DNA of 8,368 nt from Gammaproteobacteria bacterium HGW-Gammaproteobacteria-14. GTDB lineage: Bacteria; Pseudomonadota; Gammaproteobacteria; Pseudomonadales; Alcanivoracaceae. The notes beneath the pieces were generated by a model. It was not told where the DNA came from. It worked only from the letters and a program-made list of their open reading frames with translations, and ran no database searches. Position numbers and translations under genes: made by a program. Of the stretch, positions 1 through 6,686 are shown piece after piece (within the stretch, counting starts at the first letter, position 1; each line of letters starts with the position of its first letter). The DNA is taken from the NCBI GenBank assembly GCA_002840115.1, contig PGZG01000080.1:1-8368 (forward strand). The letters run 5' to 3'.

Positions 1-803
1 GCCAGCATAGCCGCTCCTGCGTGCTGGTGGCGGAGCAGGATGGCGCCATGCAGCGGGATTACTGGTATGACGGCCGACGGGATCCCTCCCGATTGTTGTC
101 CGCCGAGCAGATTGGCGAGGAAGCGCGCCGCCGTACTTTGGCGCGGCTGGGCGGGCGTAGCCCCGCCACCGGTGATATGCCGGTGCTGTTTTCGCCGCGT
201 ACGGCGGCCGGACTGCTTGGCCATCTGGTTTCCGGTATCAGTGGTGGCGCCTTGTATCGTAATGCGTCTTTTCTGAAGGGTGCGGTGGGTGAATCCTTGT
301 TCCCGTCCTGGGTTCGTATCCATGAGCAGCCCTTGTTGCCAGGTATGAGTGGTTCCGCTGCCTGGGATCATGATGGCCTGCCAACCCGCGCCCAGAATTT
401 TATTCAGGATGGTGTGTTGCAGCAGTATGCGCTGGGTCTGTATGCGTCCCGTCGGTTAGAGATGGCGCCAACGGGTAATGGCGGGGGTATTCGTAATTTG
501 ACCATCGATAGTAGCGGTGAAGATGAAGCGGCGTTACTGAAAAAAATGAACAACGGCATTCTTATCACTGAGGTGATGGGACCGGGTGTGAATATTGTCA
601 CTGGCGATTACAGTCGGGGCGCAAGTGGTTTTCTGGTGGAAAATGGGGAAATTACTGCGCCGCTGGAGGAGTTCACCATTGCCGGTCATTTGCGGGAAAT
701 GTTTGCCAACGTGTTGGCCGCGGGCAGTGATATTGATGATCGCGGTAATATTCACTGCGGATCGTTGCTGGTTGGCAAAATGCGTGTTGCGGGGGCGGGT
801 TAA
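1..803 (+). CDS. pmbA: PmbA/TldE metalloprotease subunit, 3' part (5' end outside window)
   Basis: C-terminal part of PmbA (TldE), partner of TldD in a cytoplasmic heteromeric protease. In E. coli this protease is known for microcin B17 leader processing and degradation of the CcdA antitoxin. The frame is open to the left edge (first full codon at 3), so the GTG at 21 is internal. About 266 residues are visible of a usual ~450. Seen directly: a family-like QRDYWYDGRRDP stretch near the visible start, a PTGNGGGIRNL glycine-rich motif, and the C-terminal GNIHCGSLLVGKM segment ending in TAA. The subunit normally lacks the HExxxH zinc motif, which TldD carries, and none is seen here. The gene converges on ptsO with a 14-nt gap. 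In related genomes it often follows yjgA, which cannot be checked here. Confidence 0.93.
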   Translation, partial: QHSRSCVLVAEQDGAMQRDYWYDGRRDPSRLLSAEQIGEEARRRTLARLGGRSPATGDMPVLFSPRTAAGLLGHLVSGISGGALYRNASFLKGAVGESLFPSWVRIHEQPLLPGMSGSAAWDHDGLPTRAQNFIQDGVLQQYALGLYASRRLEMAPTGNGGGIRNLTIDSSGEDEAALLKKMNNGILITEVMGPGVNIVTGDYSRGASGFLVENGEITAPLEEFTIAGHLREMFANVLAAGSDIDDRGNIHCGSLLVGKMRVAGAG

Positions 804-817
804 GCGTGTGGTGAGGG

Positions 818-1087
818 TTACTCGTCTTCGTCAAAGCGGCGTGCAAACAGGGCTTCCAGTTCGCTCAGTGCTAGCGCCGCTTCTGGCCCCTCGGCTTCCA
901 CTTCCACGGTGCTGCCCTTGCCCGCTGCAAGCATCAGCAACGCCATAATATTGCGGCCATCCACTTCGCGGCCATCCATGCGCAGACGGATGGCAGCATC
1001 GTGTCGGGATGCCACGGCAACCACCTTGGCGGCGGCCCGGGCATGCAATCCGAGTTTATTGATAATCGACAGTTGCTGCGTTGGCAT
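818..1087 (-). CDS. ptsO: NPr, HPr-like phosphocarrier of the nitrogen PTS
   Basis: Small cytoplasmic phosphocarrier of 89 residues, the normal size. It takes phosphate from EI-Ntr (PtsP) and passes it to EIIA-Ntr (PtsN), encoded two genes upstream. The phosphorylated histidine is H15 in NKLGLHARAAAK. The GRNIMALLMLAAGKG segment matches the second conserved HPr block, and the end FARRFDEDE resembles E. coli NPr. Position 46, where HPr proteins and E. coli NPr carry serine, is asparagine. The ATG shares one base with the rapZ stop (TAATG), and a GGAG lies 11 nt upstream, so expression is probably coupled to rapZ. It is the last gene of the - strand block. ptsP is not in the window. Confidence 0.95.
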   Translation of the reverse strand: MPTQQLSIINKLGLHARAAAKVVAVASRHDAAIRLRMDGREVDGRNIMALLMLAAGKGSTVEVEAEGPEAALALSELEALFARRFDEDE

Positions 1088-1941
1088 TAGCGTTGCAGCT
1101 CCAGGTGTCGCCGCTGAACCTCAATGCCGATTTTCGCCAGATGATGCACCAGCGCTTCTACCATATAGACCGAACGATGCTGGCCGCCAGTGCAGCCAAT
1201 TGCCACGGTCATATAGCTGCGATCATTTTTTTCATACAACGGCAGCCATTCGCGCAGAAAGCGGCTGATGTCATCAAGCATGCGAGCGCTTTCACTTTGC
1301 TGATCCAGATATTGTTGAACCGGCATATCCAGACCGGTCATTTCTCGCAGCTCCGGGTGCCAGTAAGGGTTGGGTAATACCCGCACATCAAATACCAGGT
1401 CGGCGTCGTGGGGAACACCACGCTTGTAGGCAAAGGACTCCACTAGAACGGATAGTTTTTCCCGGCGCTTGGCAACGCGATCGCGGACCATATCGCGCAG
1501 GGTATGTACATCCAGCAGGCTGGTATCAACCACCAGGTCGGCGCTGGCACGAATCGTGGACAGTAATTCAGCCTCACGGTCGATGGCCTCCACCAGCGAC
1601 AAATTATCATTGCTCAAGGGGTGTTTGCGGCGGGTTGCTGAAAAGCGTTTCAGCAGGGTGTTGTCATCGGCGTCGAGAAACACCACCTCGCATTCCATGC
1701 CAACGTCACGAACCTGTTCGAGAATGGTCGTAAAATCTTTTAGCTGATGGGGCAGGTTGCGGGCATCAATGCCTACCGCAATGCGGTCAACATAATGTTC
1801 TTCCCGCTTCAGCTGTTCGGTCAGCGTGGGTAGTAGTCCTAGTGGCAGGTTATCGACGCAATAATGACCGAGATCCTCCAGCGCTTGTAGCGCGGTGGTT
1901 TTCCCGGAACCAGAACGACCACTGAGGATAACCAGCTTCAT
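1087..1941 (-). CDS. rapZ: RapZ (YvcJ family) nucleotide-binding protein / RNase adapter
   Basis: Cytoplasmic P-loop protein of 284 residues, the same length as E. coli RapZ. In E. coli it senses glucosamine-6-phosphate and directs RNase E to the GlmZ small RNA, thereby controlling GlmS and precursor supply for peptidoglycan and LPS. Seen here: Walker A GRSGSGKT at 8-15, a Walker-B-like VVFLDAD at 87-92, NLSLVEAID near 113-121, FDVRVLPNPYW at 184-194, and the C-terminal-domain signature GCTGGQHRSVY at 249-259. The last residues are VQRRHLELQR, without the lysine/arginine-rich end of the E. coli protein, so the GlmZ function should not be assumed. It overlaps ptsN by four bases (ATGA) and ptsO by one. 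An AGGAG lies about 13 nt before the start, which is somewhat distant. Confidence 0.95.
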   Translation of the reverse strand: MKLVILSGRSGSGKTTALQALEDLGHYCVDNLPLGLLPTLTEQLKREEHYVDRIAVGIDARNLPHQLKDFTTILEQVRDVGMECEVVFLDADDNTLLKRFSATRRKHPLSNDNLSLVEAIDREAELLSTIRASADLVVDTSLLDVHTLRDMVRDRVAKRREKLSVLVESFAYKRGVPHDADLVFDVRVLPNPYWHPELREMTGLDMPVQQYLDQQSESARMLDDISRFLREWLPLYEKNDRSYMTVAIGCTGGQHRSVYMVEALVHHLAKIGIEVQRRHLELQR

Positions 1942-2411
1942 GAGGCGAGTTGCAGCTCCTCTTCGGAACTGGTGGCGTGTTTGAACAGCTCTTCAGAAGA
2001 GCCCGCATCGCGAAGCCGTTGCCGGAAAGCCGGCTCATTAAACAGGGCGGCAAGATGGCTCAGGGTTTTCAGGTGTTGCTCCGGGTTGTTTTCCGGCACG
2101 AGTAATACAAACACCAAGTCCACGGGCTTGTTATCAATGCTTTCAAAATCGATGGCCTGATCAAGGCGGATCAGCAATCCCACCGGGCTAGTGCAGCCCG
2201 CCAGTCGACAGTGTGGAATGGCGATGCCCTCGCCGATACCGGTGCTGCCGAGTCGTTCACGGGCGATCAGGGCATCAAAAATCTGCTGCTCTGAAGCATC
2301 GGCGCAGCTGGTTGCTGCCAACTGCGCCGCCTGGTCGATAAGTCTCTTTTTGCTGACACCGGAGACTCCGAAATGGGTGCGTTCCGGTGCCAGTAATTCG
2401 CGTACTCTCAT
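1938..2411 (-). CDS. ptsN: EIIA-Ntr, nitrogen regulatory PTS phosphoacceptor
   Basis: Cytoplasmic EIIA of the fructose/mannitol type, 157 residues against about 163 in E. coli. It receives phosphate from NPr and, by its phosphorylation state, modulates partners. Known E. coli partners are TrkA and KdpD in potassium control; in pseudomonads it affects sigma-54-linked and carbon-storage traits. The active-site histidine is H67 in GEGIAIPHCRL, and a second conserved histidine is H113 in NPEQHLKTL. The start ATG follows the hpf stop by nine bases and has no clear Shine-Dalgarno, which suggests reinitiation. The stop TGA overlaps the rapZ ATG. The amino end MRVRELLAPERTHFGVSGVS is family-like, which supports the start chosen. 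Confidence 0.96.
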   Translation of the reverse strand: MRVRELLAPERTHFGVSGVSKKRLIDQAAQLAATSCADASEQQIFDALIARERLGSTGIGEGIAIPHCRLAGCTSPVGLLIRLDQAIDFESIDNKPVDLVFVLLVPENNPEQHLKTLSHLAALFNEPAFRQRLRDAGSSEELFKHATSSEEELQLAS

Positions 2412-2420
2412 GAGGCTAGG

Positions 2421-2720
2421 TCAGTGTCCATGTTGGCGGCTGACGGACTTTTCCTTGTGCTTCAGGATCTGTCGGTCGAGCTTGTCGGTGAGAAGATCAA
2501 TTGCGGCATACATATCCGCTGCCTCTGCGGTGGCGAAGAGCTCGCCGCCGGTAATTCGAATGGTGGATTCTGCCTTATGGGTTTTCGGTTCCGGGGACAG
2601 AATGACCTGAATACTGGTGATGTTGTCGAAATGGCGTTCCAGGCGGGTGAACTTCTCGTTGACGTAGTCGCGTAGCGCGTCGGTAACGTCCAGATGATGA
2701 CCACTGATATTGATTTGCAT
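2421..2720 (-). CDS. hpf: Ribosome hibernation promoting factor, short form
   Basis: Short HPF/YfiA-family protein, 99 residues. It binds the 30S decoding region in stationary phase. In gammaproteobacteria the short form works with RMF to form 100S ribosome dimers. Seen here: the amino end MQINISGHHLDVTDALRDYV, the central KAESTIRITGGELFATAEAADMY, and the helical segment AAIDLLTDKLDRQILKHKEK. There is no long C-terminal dimerisation domain as in long HPF. A good AGGAG lies at 2727-2731 (read on the - strand), six bases before the ATG. The gene sits 41 nt after rpoN, the usual neighbour, often annotated there as a sigma-54 modulation protein. That older name reflects position rather than proven function. 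Confidence 0.95.
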   Translation of the reverse strand: MQINISGHHLDVTDALRDYVNEKFTRLERHFDNITSIQVILSPEPKTHKAESTIRITGGELFATAEAADMYAAIDLLTDKLDRQILKHKEKSVSRQHGH

Positions 2721-2761
2721 AGCGGGCTCCTGTTCCTGCCGTAGTTTTGGCCGGTCTCCAG

Positions 2762-4231
2762 TTAAACCAGACGTTTGCGTTCACTGGAGGCCGGTATGCG
2801 CATCGCCTCTCGGTACTTGGCGACGGTCCGTCGCGCCACTTGAATGCCCTGTTCGTTGAGCAGGTCCGCCAGCTTGTTGTCGCTGAGCGGTTTTCGGGCA
2901 TCCTCGGCCGCGACCAGCTTCTTGATAATGGCACGAATAGCCGTGCTTGAACATTCACCGCCGCCGTCTGTGCCCACATGGCTGGAAAAAAAGTATTTCA
3001 GCTCGAATACGCCCTTGGGGGTGTGCATGTATTTCTGACTGGTAACCCGTGAAATGGTGGACTCATGCATGCCCACGGCCTCGGCAATATCAGCCAGTAC
3101 CAGCGGTTTCATGGCTTCCTCGCCGTATTCGAAGTAGCCCTGTTGCACCTCAACAATTCGGGTGGCCACCTTGAGCAGGGTTTCGTTACGGCTTTGCAGG
3201 CTTTTCAGGAACCACTTGGCCTCCTGCAGTTGGCCGCGCAGATAGCTGCCATCTTCTTCCCGGCGGGTGGTCTGAATCATGCCCGCATACAGGTCATTAA
3301 TACGGACCTTGGGCATGGAGTCCGGATTGAGTTCCACCAGCCAGCGTTTGCCGCGTTTCGATACCAGGACATCCGGCACCACGTATTCCGGGGCGCTGCT
3401 GGACAATGCCTCGCCGGGCAGGGGGTTCATGGCCCGTAGTAGCCGCACCACATCGCCTATTTGCTCTTCGGTAAGGCCCATTTTCCTGCGCAGGCCATCA
3501 AGATCCCGCGCTTCCAGCAATGACAGGTGCTGGCTGACCAGCTGCAAGGCCTGACGTTTCCAGGGCACCTCATCGTCGAGCATATTCAGCTGAATGGTCA
3601 GGCACTCGGCGAGATCGCGGGCAAATACGCCGGGTGGATCAAAGTGCTGCAACAGGTGCAGCACGGCGATGATTTCATCGTCTTCCGGAAACAGCGGGTC
3701 GTCTGGTTGTAGTTTTTGTTGACGTACCGCGTCGGCGATATCGGAGAGCGGCGAAGCAACATAGCCACGCTCATCCAGCGCATCAATCAGTGCCTCGGCG
3801 ATGGCCCGGTCCGGATCCCCCATATGGGTCAGATTTAATTGCCATTGCAGGTGTTCCTGCAGGCTTTCCGGAGCGGTGCTACGGGCCTCCCAGCTGTCGC
3901 CCTCTTCGTCCAGACCGGTTCCGGCGCCTGCGCTGCTGCCGGGATAGTGTTCGTCCCAGTCGGTGTCAACGCGCAGGTCTTCCTTGAAATTATCGGTCGC
4001 GTCGAGATCCAGTTCTGCCTGATCGTCGTTCTCGTTTTCCGTGGAGCTTGAGGCTAACTCCGGGGCGCTTTCGCTATCCTCATCCAGCTCCAGCAACGGG
4101 TTGCTTTCGATGGTGTTCTGGATTTCCTGGCGCAAATCGAGCGCAGACAGCTGCAGCAGGCGAATAGCCTGTTGCAGTTGAGGGGTCATTTTCAGCTGTT
4201 GTCCCAGCTGAATATGTAGTCCCTGCTTCAT
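2762..4231 (-). CDS. rpoN: RNA polymerase sigma-54 factor (RpoN)
   Basis: Sigma-54, 489 residues from the chosen start. It directs RNA polymerase to -24/-12 promoters and needs AAA+ enhancer-binding activators. Region I is residues 1-50 (GQQLKMTPQLQQAIRLLQLS, glutamine- and leucine-rich). Region II is acidic, about 50-120 (DEDSESAPEL, ENENDDQAELDLD). The core-binding domain follows to about 310. A helix-turn-helix lies near 377-397 (LADIAEAVGMHESTISRV), and the RpoN box ARRTVAKYRE at 466-475 is intact. The frame stays open 40 codons further upstream to a GTG at 4351. Family members begin right at region I, so ATG 4231 is preferred. That start has no Shine-Dalgarno, but a ten-codon open frame ends on it. 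Confidence 0.97.
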   Translation of the reverse strand: MKQGLHIQLGQQLKMTPQLQQAIRLLQLSALDLRQEIQNTIESNPLLELDEDSESAPELASSSTENENDDQAELDLDATDNFKEDLRVDTDWDEHYPGSSAGAGTGLDEEGDSWEARSTAPESLQEHLQWQLNLTHMGDPDRAIAEALIDALDERGYVASPLSDIADAVRQQKLQPDDPLFPEDDEIIAVLHLLQHFDPPGVFARDLAECLTIQLNMLDDEVPWKRQALQLVSQHLSLLEARDLDGLRRKMGLTEEQIGDVVRLLRAMNPLPGEALSSSAPEYVVPDVLVSKRGKRWLVELNPDSMPKVRINDLYAGMIQTTRREEDGSYLRGQLQEAKWFLKSLQSRNETLLKVATRIVEVQQGYFEYGEEAMKPLVLADIAEAVGMHESTISRVTSQKYMHTPKGVFELKYFFSSHVGTDGGGECSSTAIRAIIKKLVAAEDARKPLSDNKLADLLNEQGIQVARRTVAKYREAMRIPASSERKRLV

Positions 4232-4260
4232 GGGGTAACCGAGGGATAAGGCGTTGTCAT
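4228..4260 (-). other. Candidate ten-codon leader ORF overlapping rpoN start
   Basis: An ATG at 4260-4258 opens a frame of ten codons (MTTPYPSVTP) that ends in TGA at 4230-4228. Its last four bases form ATGA with the rpoN start codon. It has no obvious Shine-Dalgarno of its own (CTGGCACC precedes it). The overlap is exact and rpoN lacks a ribosome site, so coupled reinitiation is possible. Chance is also possible in so short a frame; nothing shows that it is translated. Confidence 0.3.
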
Positions 4261-4324
4261 GGTGCCAGTTTAGCAGCAAGGCAATTTTCGTGCCTATTCT
4301 TGCGGACAGGGGAATACTGTAGTA

Positions 4325-4348
4325 GAGGTCAGAAAGAATCCTGACCCC
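4325..4348 (-). other. Inverted repeat after lptB stop (possible 3' or attenuating hairpin)
   Basis: Read on the - strand, GGTCAGGA and TTCTGACC (4346-4339 and 4334-4327, one G-U pair) form an eight-base-pair stem around a four-base TTCT loop. Further wobble pairing at the base is possible. It starts 11 nt after the lptB stop. No U-run follows, so it does not look like a strong intrinsic terminator. It could be a processing or mRNA-protecting hairpin at the 3' end of the lpt message, or a weak attenuator before rpoN. Confidence 0.4.
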
Positions 4349-4356
4349 CACATGGC

Positions 4357-5082
4357 CTATAGCCGGAAGTCGGCGCCCAGATAGACGTCACGGACTTGCT
4401 GGTTGGACAGCACGGTATCGGCGTCCCCGGCAGCGATAATGTGGCCGCTGGAAACAATATAGGCGGTATCACAAATATCCAGAGTTTCACGTACATTGTG
4501 ATCGGTAATCAGTACGCCGATGCCCCGCTCTTTCAGATGGCGAACAATGCCCTTGATATCGTTAACGGAAATTGGGTCAACTCCGGCGAATGGCTCGTCG
4601 AGCAGCATAAAAGCTGGTTCGCTGGCCAGGCCTCGGGCAATTTCTGCACGTCGCCGTTCACCGCCGGAGAGGCTCATGCCCAGGTTGTCGCGAATATGGG
4701 TGATGTGAAACTCCTGCAACAGCTGTTCCATCCGTTCCCGGCGGTCTGCTGCGGATAGTTCCGGGCGAGTTTCCAGAATGGCCATAATATTTTCCGCCAC
4801 GGTAAGGCGCCGGAAAATGCTCGCCTCCTGGGGCAGGTAACCAATGCCACGACGGGCACGGCCATGCATCGGCAGGCGAGTAATATCCTGGCCATTAATG
4901 GTGATGCTGCCGGAATCCGCATTAACCAGCCCGACAATCATATAAAAACAGGTGGTTTTGCCGGCCCCGTTAGGGCCCAGCAGGCCGACCACGGAGCCCG
5001 CATGGACCTCCACGGATACGTCTTCAATGACCCGTCGGCCCTTATAACTTTTGGCCAGATTTTGCGCCTGCAGAATGCTCAT
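4357..5082 (-). CDS. lptB: LptB, ATPase of the LPS export ABC transporter
   Basis: Cytoplasmic ATP-binding subunit that powers LPS extraction from the inner membrane with LptF, LptG and LptC. Its length of 241 residues is the same as in E. coli. Seen here: Walker A GPNGAGKTT 36-44; Q-loop glutamine 85 in GYLPQEASIFRRL, including F90, which corresponds to the E. coli residue important for the LptFG coupling groove; signature LSGGE 138-142; Walker B FMLLDEP 158-164 with catalytic E163; and switch H195 in ITDHNV. All ATPase residues are present. The ATG shares one base with the lptA stop (TAATG), with GGAG about ten bases upstream. lptF and lptG are elsewhere, as is common. Confidence 0.98.
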   Translation of the reverse strand: MSILQAQNLAKSYKGRRVIEDVSVEVHAGSVVGLLGPNGAGKTTCFYMIVGLVNADSGSITINGQDITRLPMHGRARRGIGYLPQEASIFRRLTVAENIMAILETRPELSAADRRERMEQLLQEFHITHIRDNLGMSLSGGERRRAEIARGLASEPAFMLLDEPFAGVDPISVNDIKGIVRHLKERGIGVLITDHNVRETLDICDTAYIVSSGHIIAAGDADTVLSNQQVRDVYLGADFRL

Positions 5083-5582
5083 TACGGGTTTGCTCCGTCG
5101 TCCGCTGGAATCACCATGCGGATGCGACCATCGTCGCTACCGCCGCGGGCGATAATGCGTTTGCTGTCGAGTTCATATTCCAGTTCGGCGCCTTCGAAAA
5201 TACGTCCCTGATGGCGTACCAGTGCATTACCGGAAAGGTAGATGCGCTGGCTGGCAACGTCGTAAAGCAGGGACTCTGCCCGGGCGCTGATATCGTCCAC
5301 GTCTTCCATGATCACCGGTTTGCCATTGGCTTCAATACGATAGGGTTTTTTGTCGCGCAGGGTAATCAGGATGCGGTCGGCCTTGACCAGTCGTTCGCCC
5401 TGATTCATCTCCACGTTGCCTTCGTAAAGACCGGTGCCTTCTACTTGGTTCATGGTGGCGCTTTCTGCGCGTACCACAATCGGGTTTTCCGCGCCGTTGC
5501 TGGTCGTGACCCAGCCTAGTCCAGCCAGCGCGATGAGCATCAATCCTGGAGCGTTGAGTGGTTTAGCCAGCATCCGGGACAT
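5082..5582 (-). CDS. lptA: LptA, periplasmic LPS-bridge protein
   Basis: Periplasmic OstA/LptA-family protein of 166 residues that oligomerises between LptC and LptD and carries LPS across the periplasm. A signal peptide is visible: MSRMLAKPLN, a hydrophobic core LMLIALAGLGWV (14-25), and likely cleavage after A31 (SNGA|ENPI). The mature part is a beta-jellyroll-type OstA domain at about 36-155, with family-like stretches such as LYEGNVEMNQGERLVKADR and YDVASQRIYLSGNALV. The first ATG is preferred over the ATG three codons later because GGAG at 5593-5590 sits seven bases ahead. The start lies inside lptC (20-nt overlap) and the stop overlaps the lptB start. Confidence 0.95.
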   Translation of the reverse strand: MSRMLAKPLNAPGLMLIALAGLGWVTTSNGAENPIVVRAESATMNQVEGTGLYEGNVEMNQGERLVKADRILITLRDKKPYRIEANGKPVIMEDVDDISARAESLLYDVASQRIYLSGNALVRHQGRIFEGAELEYELDSKRIIARGGSDDGRIRMVIPADDGANP

Positions 5583-6117
5583 AGGTGGTCTCCACTCCGT
5601 TTCGCATTATCAGAACCCCATCTTCCAGACTGGCCTCAAGGAAGCCGGCGCGGGTTTCGCCGCCCCGATGAAGGATATGGACATCCGCCGGGACAGTCAG
5701 TTGCTGGCTGCGCACATGATAACGGAGGAGAGCGGTGGAAAGTTGCAGTTCTTCATCGCCTTCGAGTCGTACTTCGACGTCGCCGGACAGCTCCAGCATA
5801 CGGTTTTCAACCTGTATTTCACCGCGGTCTGCCCGGATGCGCCAAATCTGGTCACCGTTATGGGGTTCCACAATGGGGCGTTCAAGTAGTGAATAACCGG
5901 CCCGCTCGCGGTGCTCAATAGTGTCGGCGGACAGGCGGTATTGCAGCTCACCGTTAACATCGAAGGCGCGCAAGTCCGCCTTGGTGAGAATGATGTCCGG
6001 TGTGGCATCGCTTTCCGCTACCGGGGCGTCCCGCACATGGTCCAGTTCATTGAGCACCATTAGCGCCAGCATGGCGATAATCGCCATCACCGCGAGACTG
6101 AAAAAGCCCTGACGCAT
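5563..6117 (-). CDS. lptC: LptC, inner-membrane anchor of the LPS transport bridge
   Basis: Bitopic inner-membrane protein, 184 residues (191 in E. coli), that receives LPS from LptB2FG and hands it to LptA. A single membrane segment spans about residues 5-23 (FFSLAVMAIIAMLALMVLN), followed by an acidic linker and a periplasmic LptC/YrbK domain from about 40. The DVNGELQYRLSA stretch (53-64) aligns with the E. coli segment around Gly56. MLELSGDVEV and the closing ILIMRNGVETTY-like strand fit the family. Sequence conservation is low in this family, so the call rests also on position between kdsC and lptA. The ATG overlaps the kdsC stop by one base (TAATG). Confidence 0.93.
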   Translation of the reverse strand: MRQGFFSLAVMAIIAMLALMVLNELDHVRDAPVAESDATPDIILTKADLRAFDVNGELQYRLSADTIEHRERAGYSLLERPIVEPHNGDQIWRIRADRGEIQVENRMLELSGDVEVRLEGDEELQLSTALLRYHVRSQQLTVPADVHILHRGGETRAGFLEASLEDGVLIMRNGVETTYVPDAG

Positions 6118-6686
6118 TATTGGCTGGCCTCGGTGTCGGTGGCGTCATGCAATAGTCCACGAGCGCCTAACAGATAATCGCAGATATTGCGTACCGCACC
6201 TTCGCCGCCCTTTTGGCGACACAGGAAGTCCGCTTCGCGCTGCGCCAGTGGGTGGCCATTCGGCACGGAAAAGCGCAGTGCTGCGATTTGCATGGCGGAA
6301 ACATCCGGCAGGTCATCCCCGGCGTAACCACAGGTGTCGAGACCCATGCCAAGCTCCGCCGCCAATGCGCTAAGGGCCGCGCCTTTGTCTTCGCGTCCCT
6401 GAATCACATGGGCAATGCCCAGTTCTGCGGCCCGTTTGCTAACCATATCGGAGCGGCGGCCGGTAATCAGGGCTACGGTGATGCCGGCGGCGGCAATCAT
6501 TTTCAGGCCATGACCATCGAGGGTATGAAACACTTTCAGTTGTTCGCCATCGGCGCCGTAATAAAGACGGCCATCGGTGAGCACGCCGTCGACATCAAAG
6601 GCCATTAATGTCAGCCGTCGAGCTTTGGCCCGCAGTGACATGGCCGACACCGAGGTGTCGGTTTGTGGCAGTAACCACCAGCTCAT
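6117..6686 (-). CDS. kdsC: 3-deoxy-D-manno-octulosonate 8-phosphate phosphatase
   Basis: Cytoplasmic HAD-superfamily phosphatase, 189 residues (188 in E. coli). It converts Kdo-8-phosphate to Kdo and phosphate, the third step of Kdo synthesis for LPS. HAD motif I is DVDGVLTDG with nucleophile D31 and general acid D33. Motif II is T75 in ITGRRSD, motif III is K101, and motif IV is GDD with D124/D125. There is no cap insertion, and the family tail QKGGEGAVRNICDYLL is present near 158-173; in relatives this tail closes over the active site. The first ATG is supported by AGGAG at 6698-6694, seven bases upstream, and by the TGATG overlap with kdsD. An in-frame ATG at codon 16 is less likely. Confidence 0.97.
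   Translation of the reverse strand: MSWWLLPQTDTSVSAMSLRAKARRLTLMAFDVDGVLTDGRLYYGADGEQLKVFHTLDGHGLKMIAAAGITVALITGRRSDMVSKRAAELGIAHVIQGREDKGAALSALAAELGMGLDTCGYAGDDLPDVSAMQIAALRFSVPNGHPLAQREADFLCRQKGGEGAVRNICDYLLGARGLLHDATDTEASQ

Noticed and set aside
4244..4267. TGGCAC on the - strand upstream of rpoN as a sigma-54 promoter (autoregulation)
   Set aside because: No GC/TTGC element lies at the required spacing; the nearest GC is about 14 bases from the GG rather than 12.
4232..4351. Upstream GTG start giving RpoN a 40-residue N-terminal extension
   Set aside because: RpoN proteins start at region I (MK..L.. GQQLxMTPQLQQAI), which matches ATG 4231. The extension resembles nothing in the family, and its start overlaps the inverted repeat.
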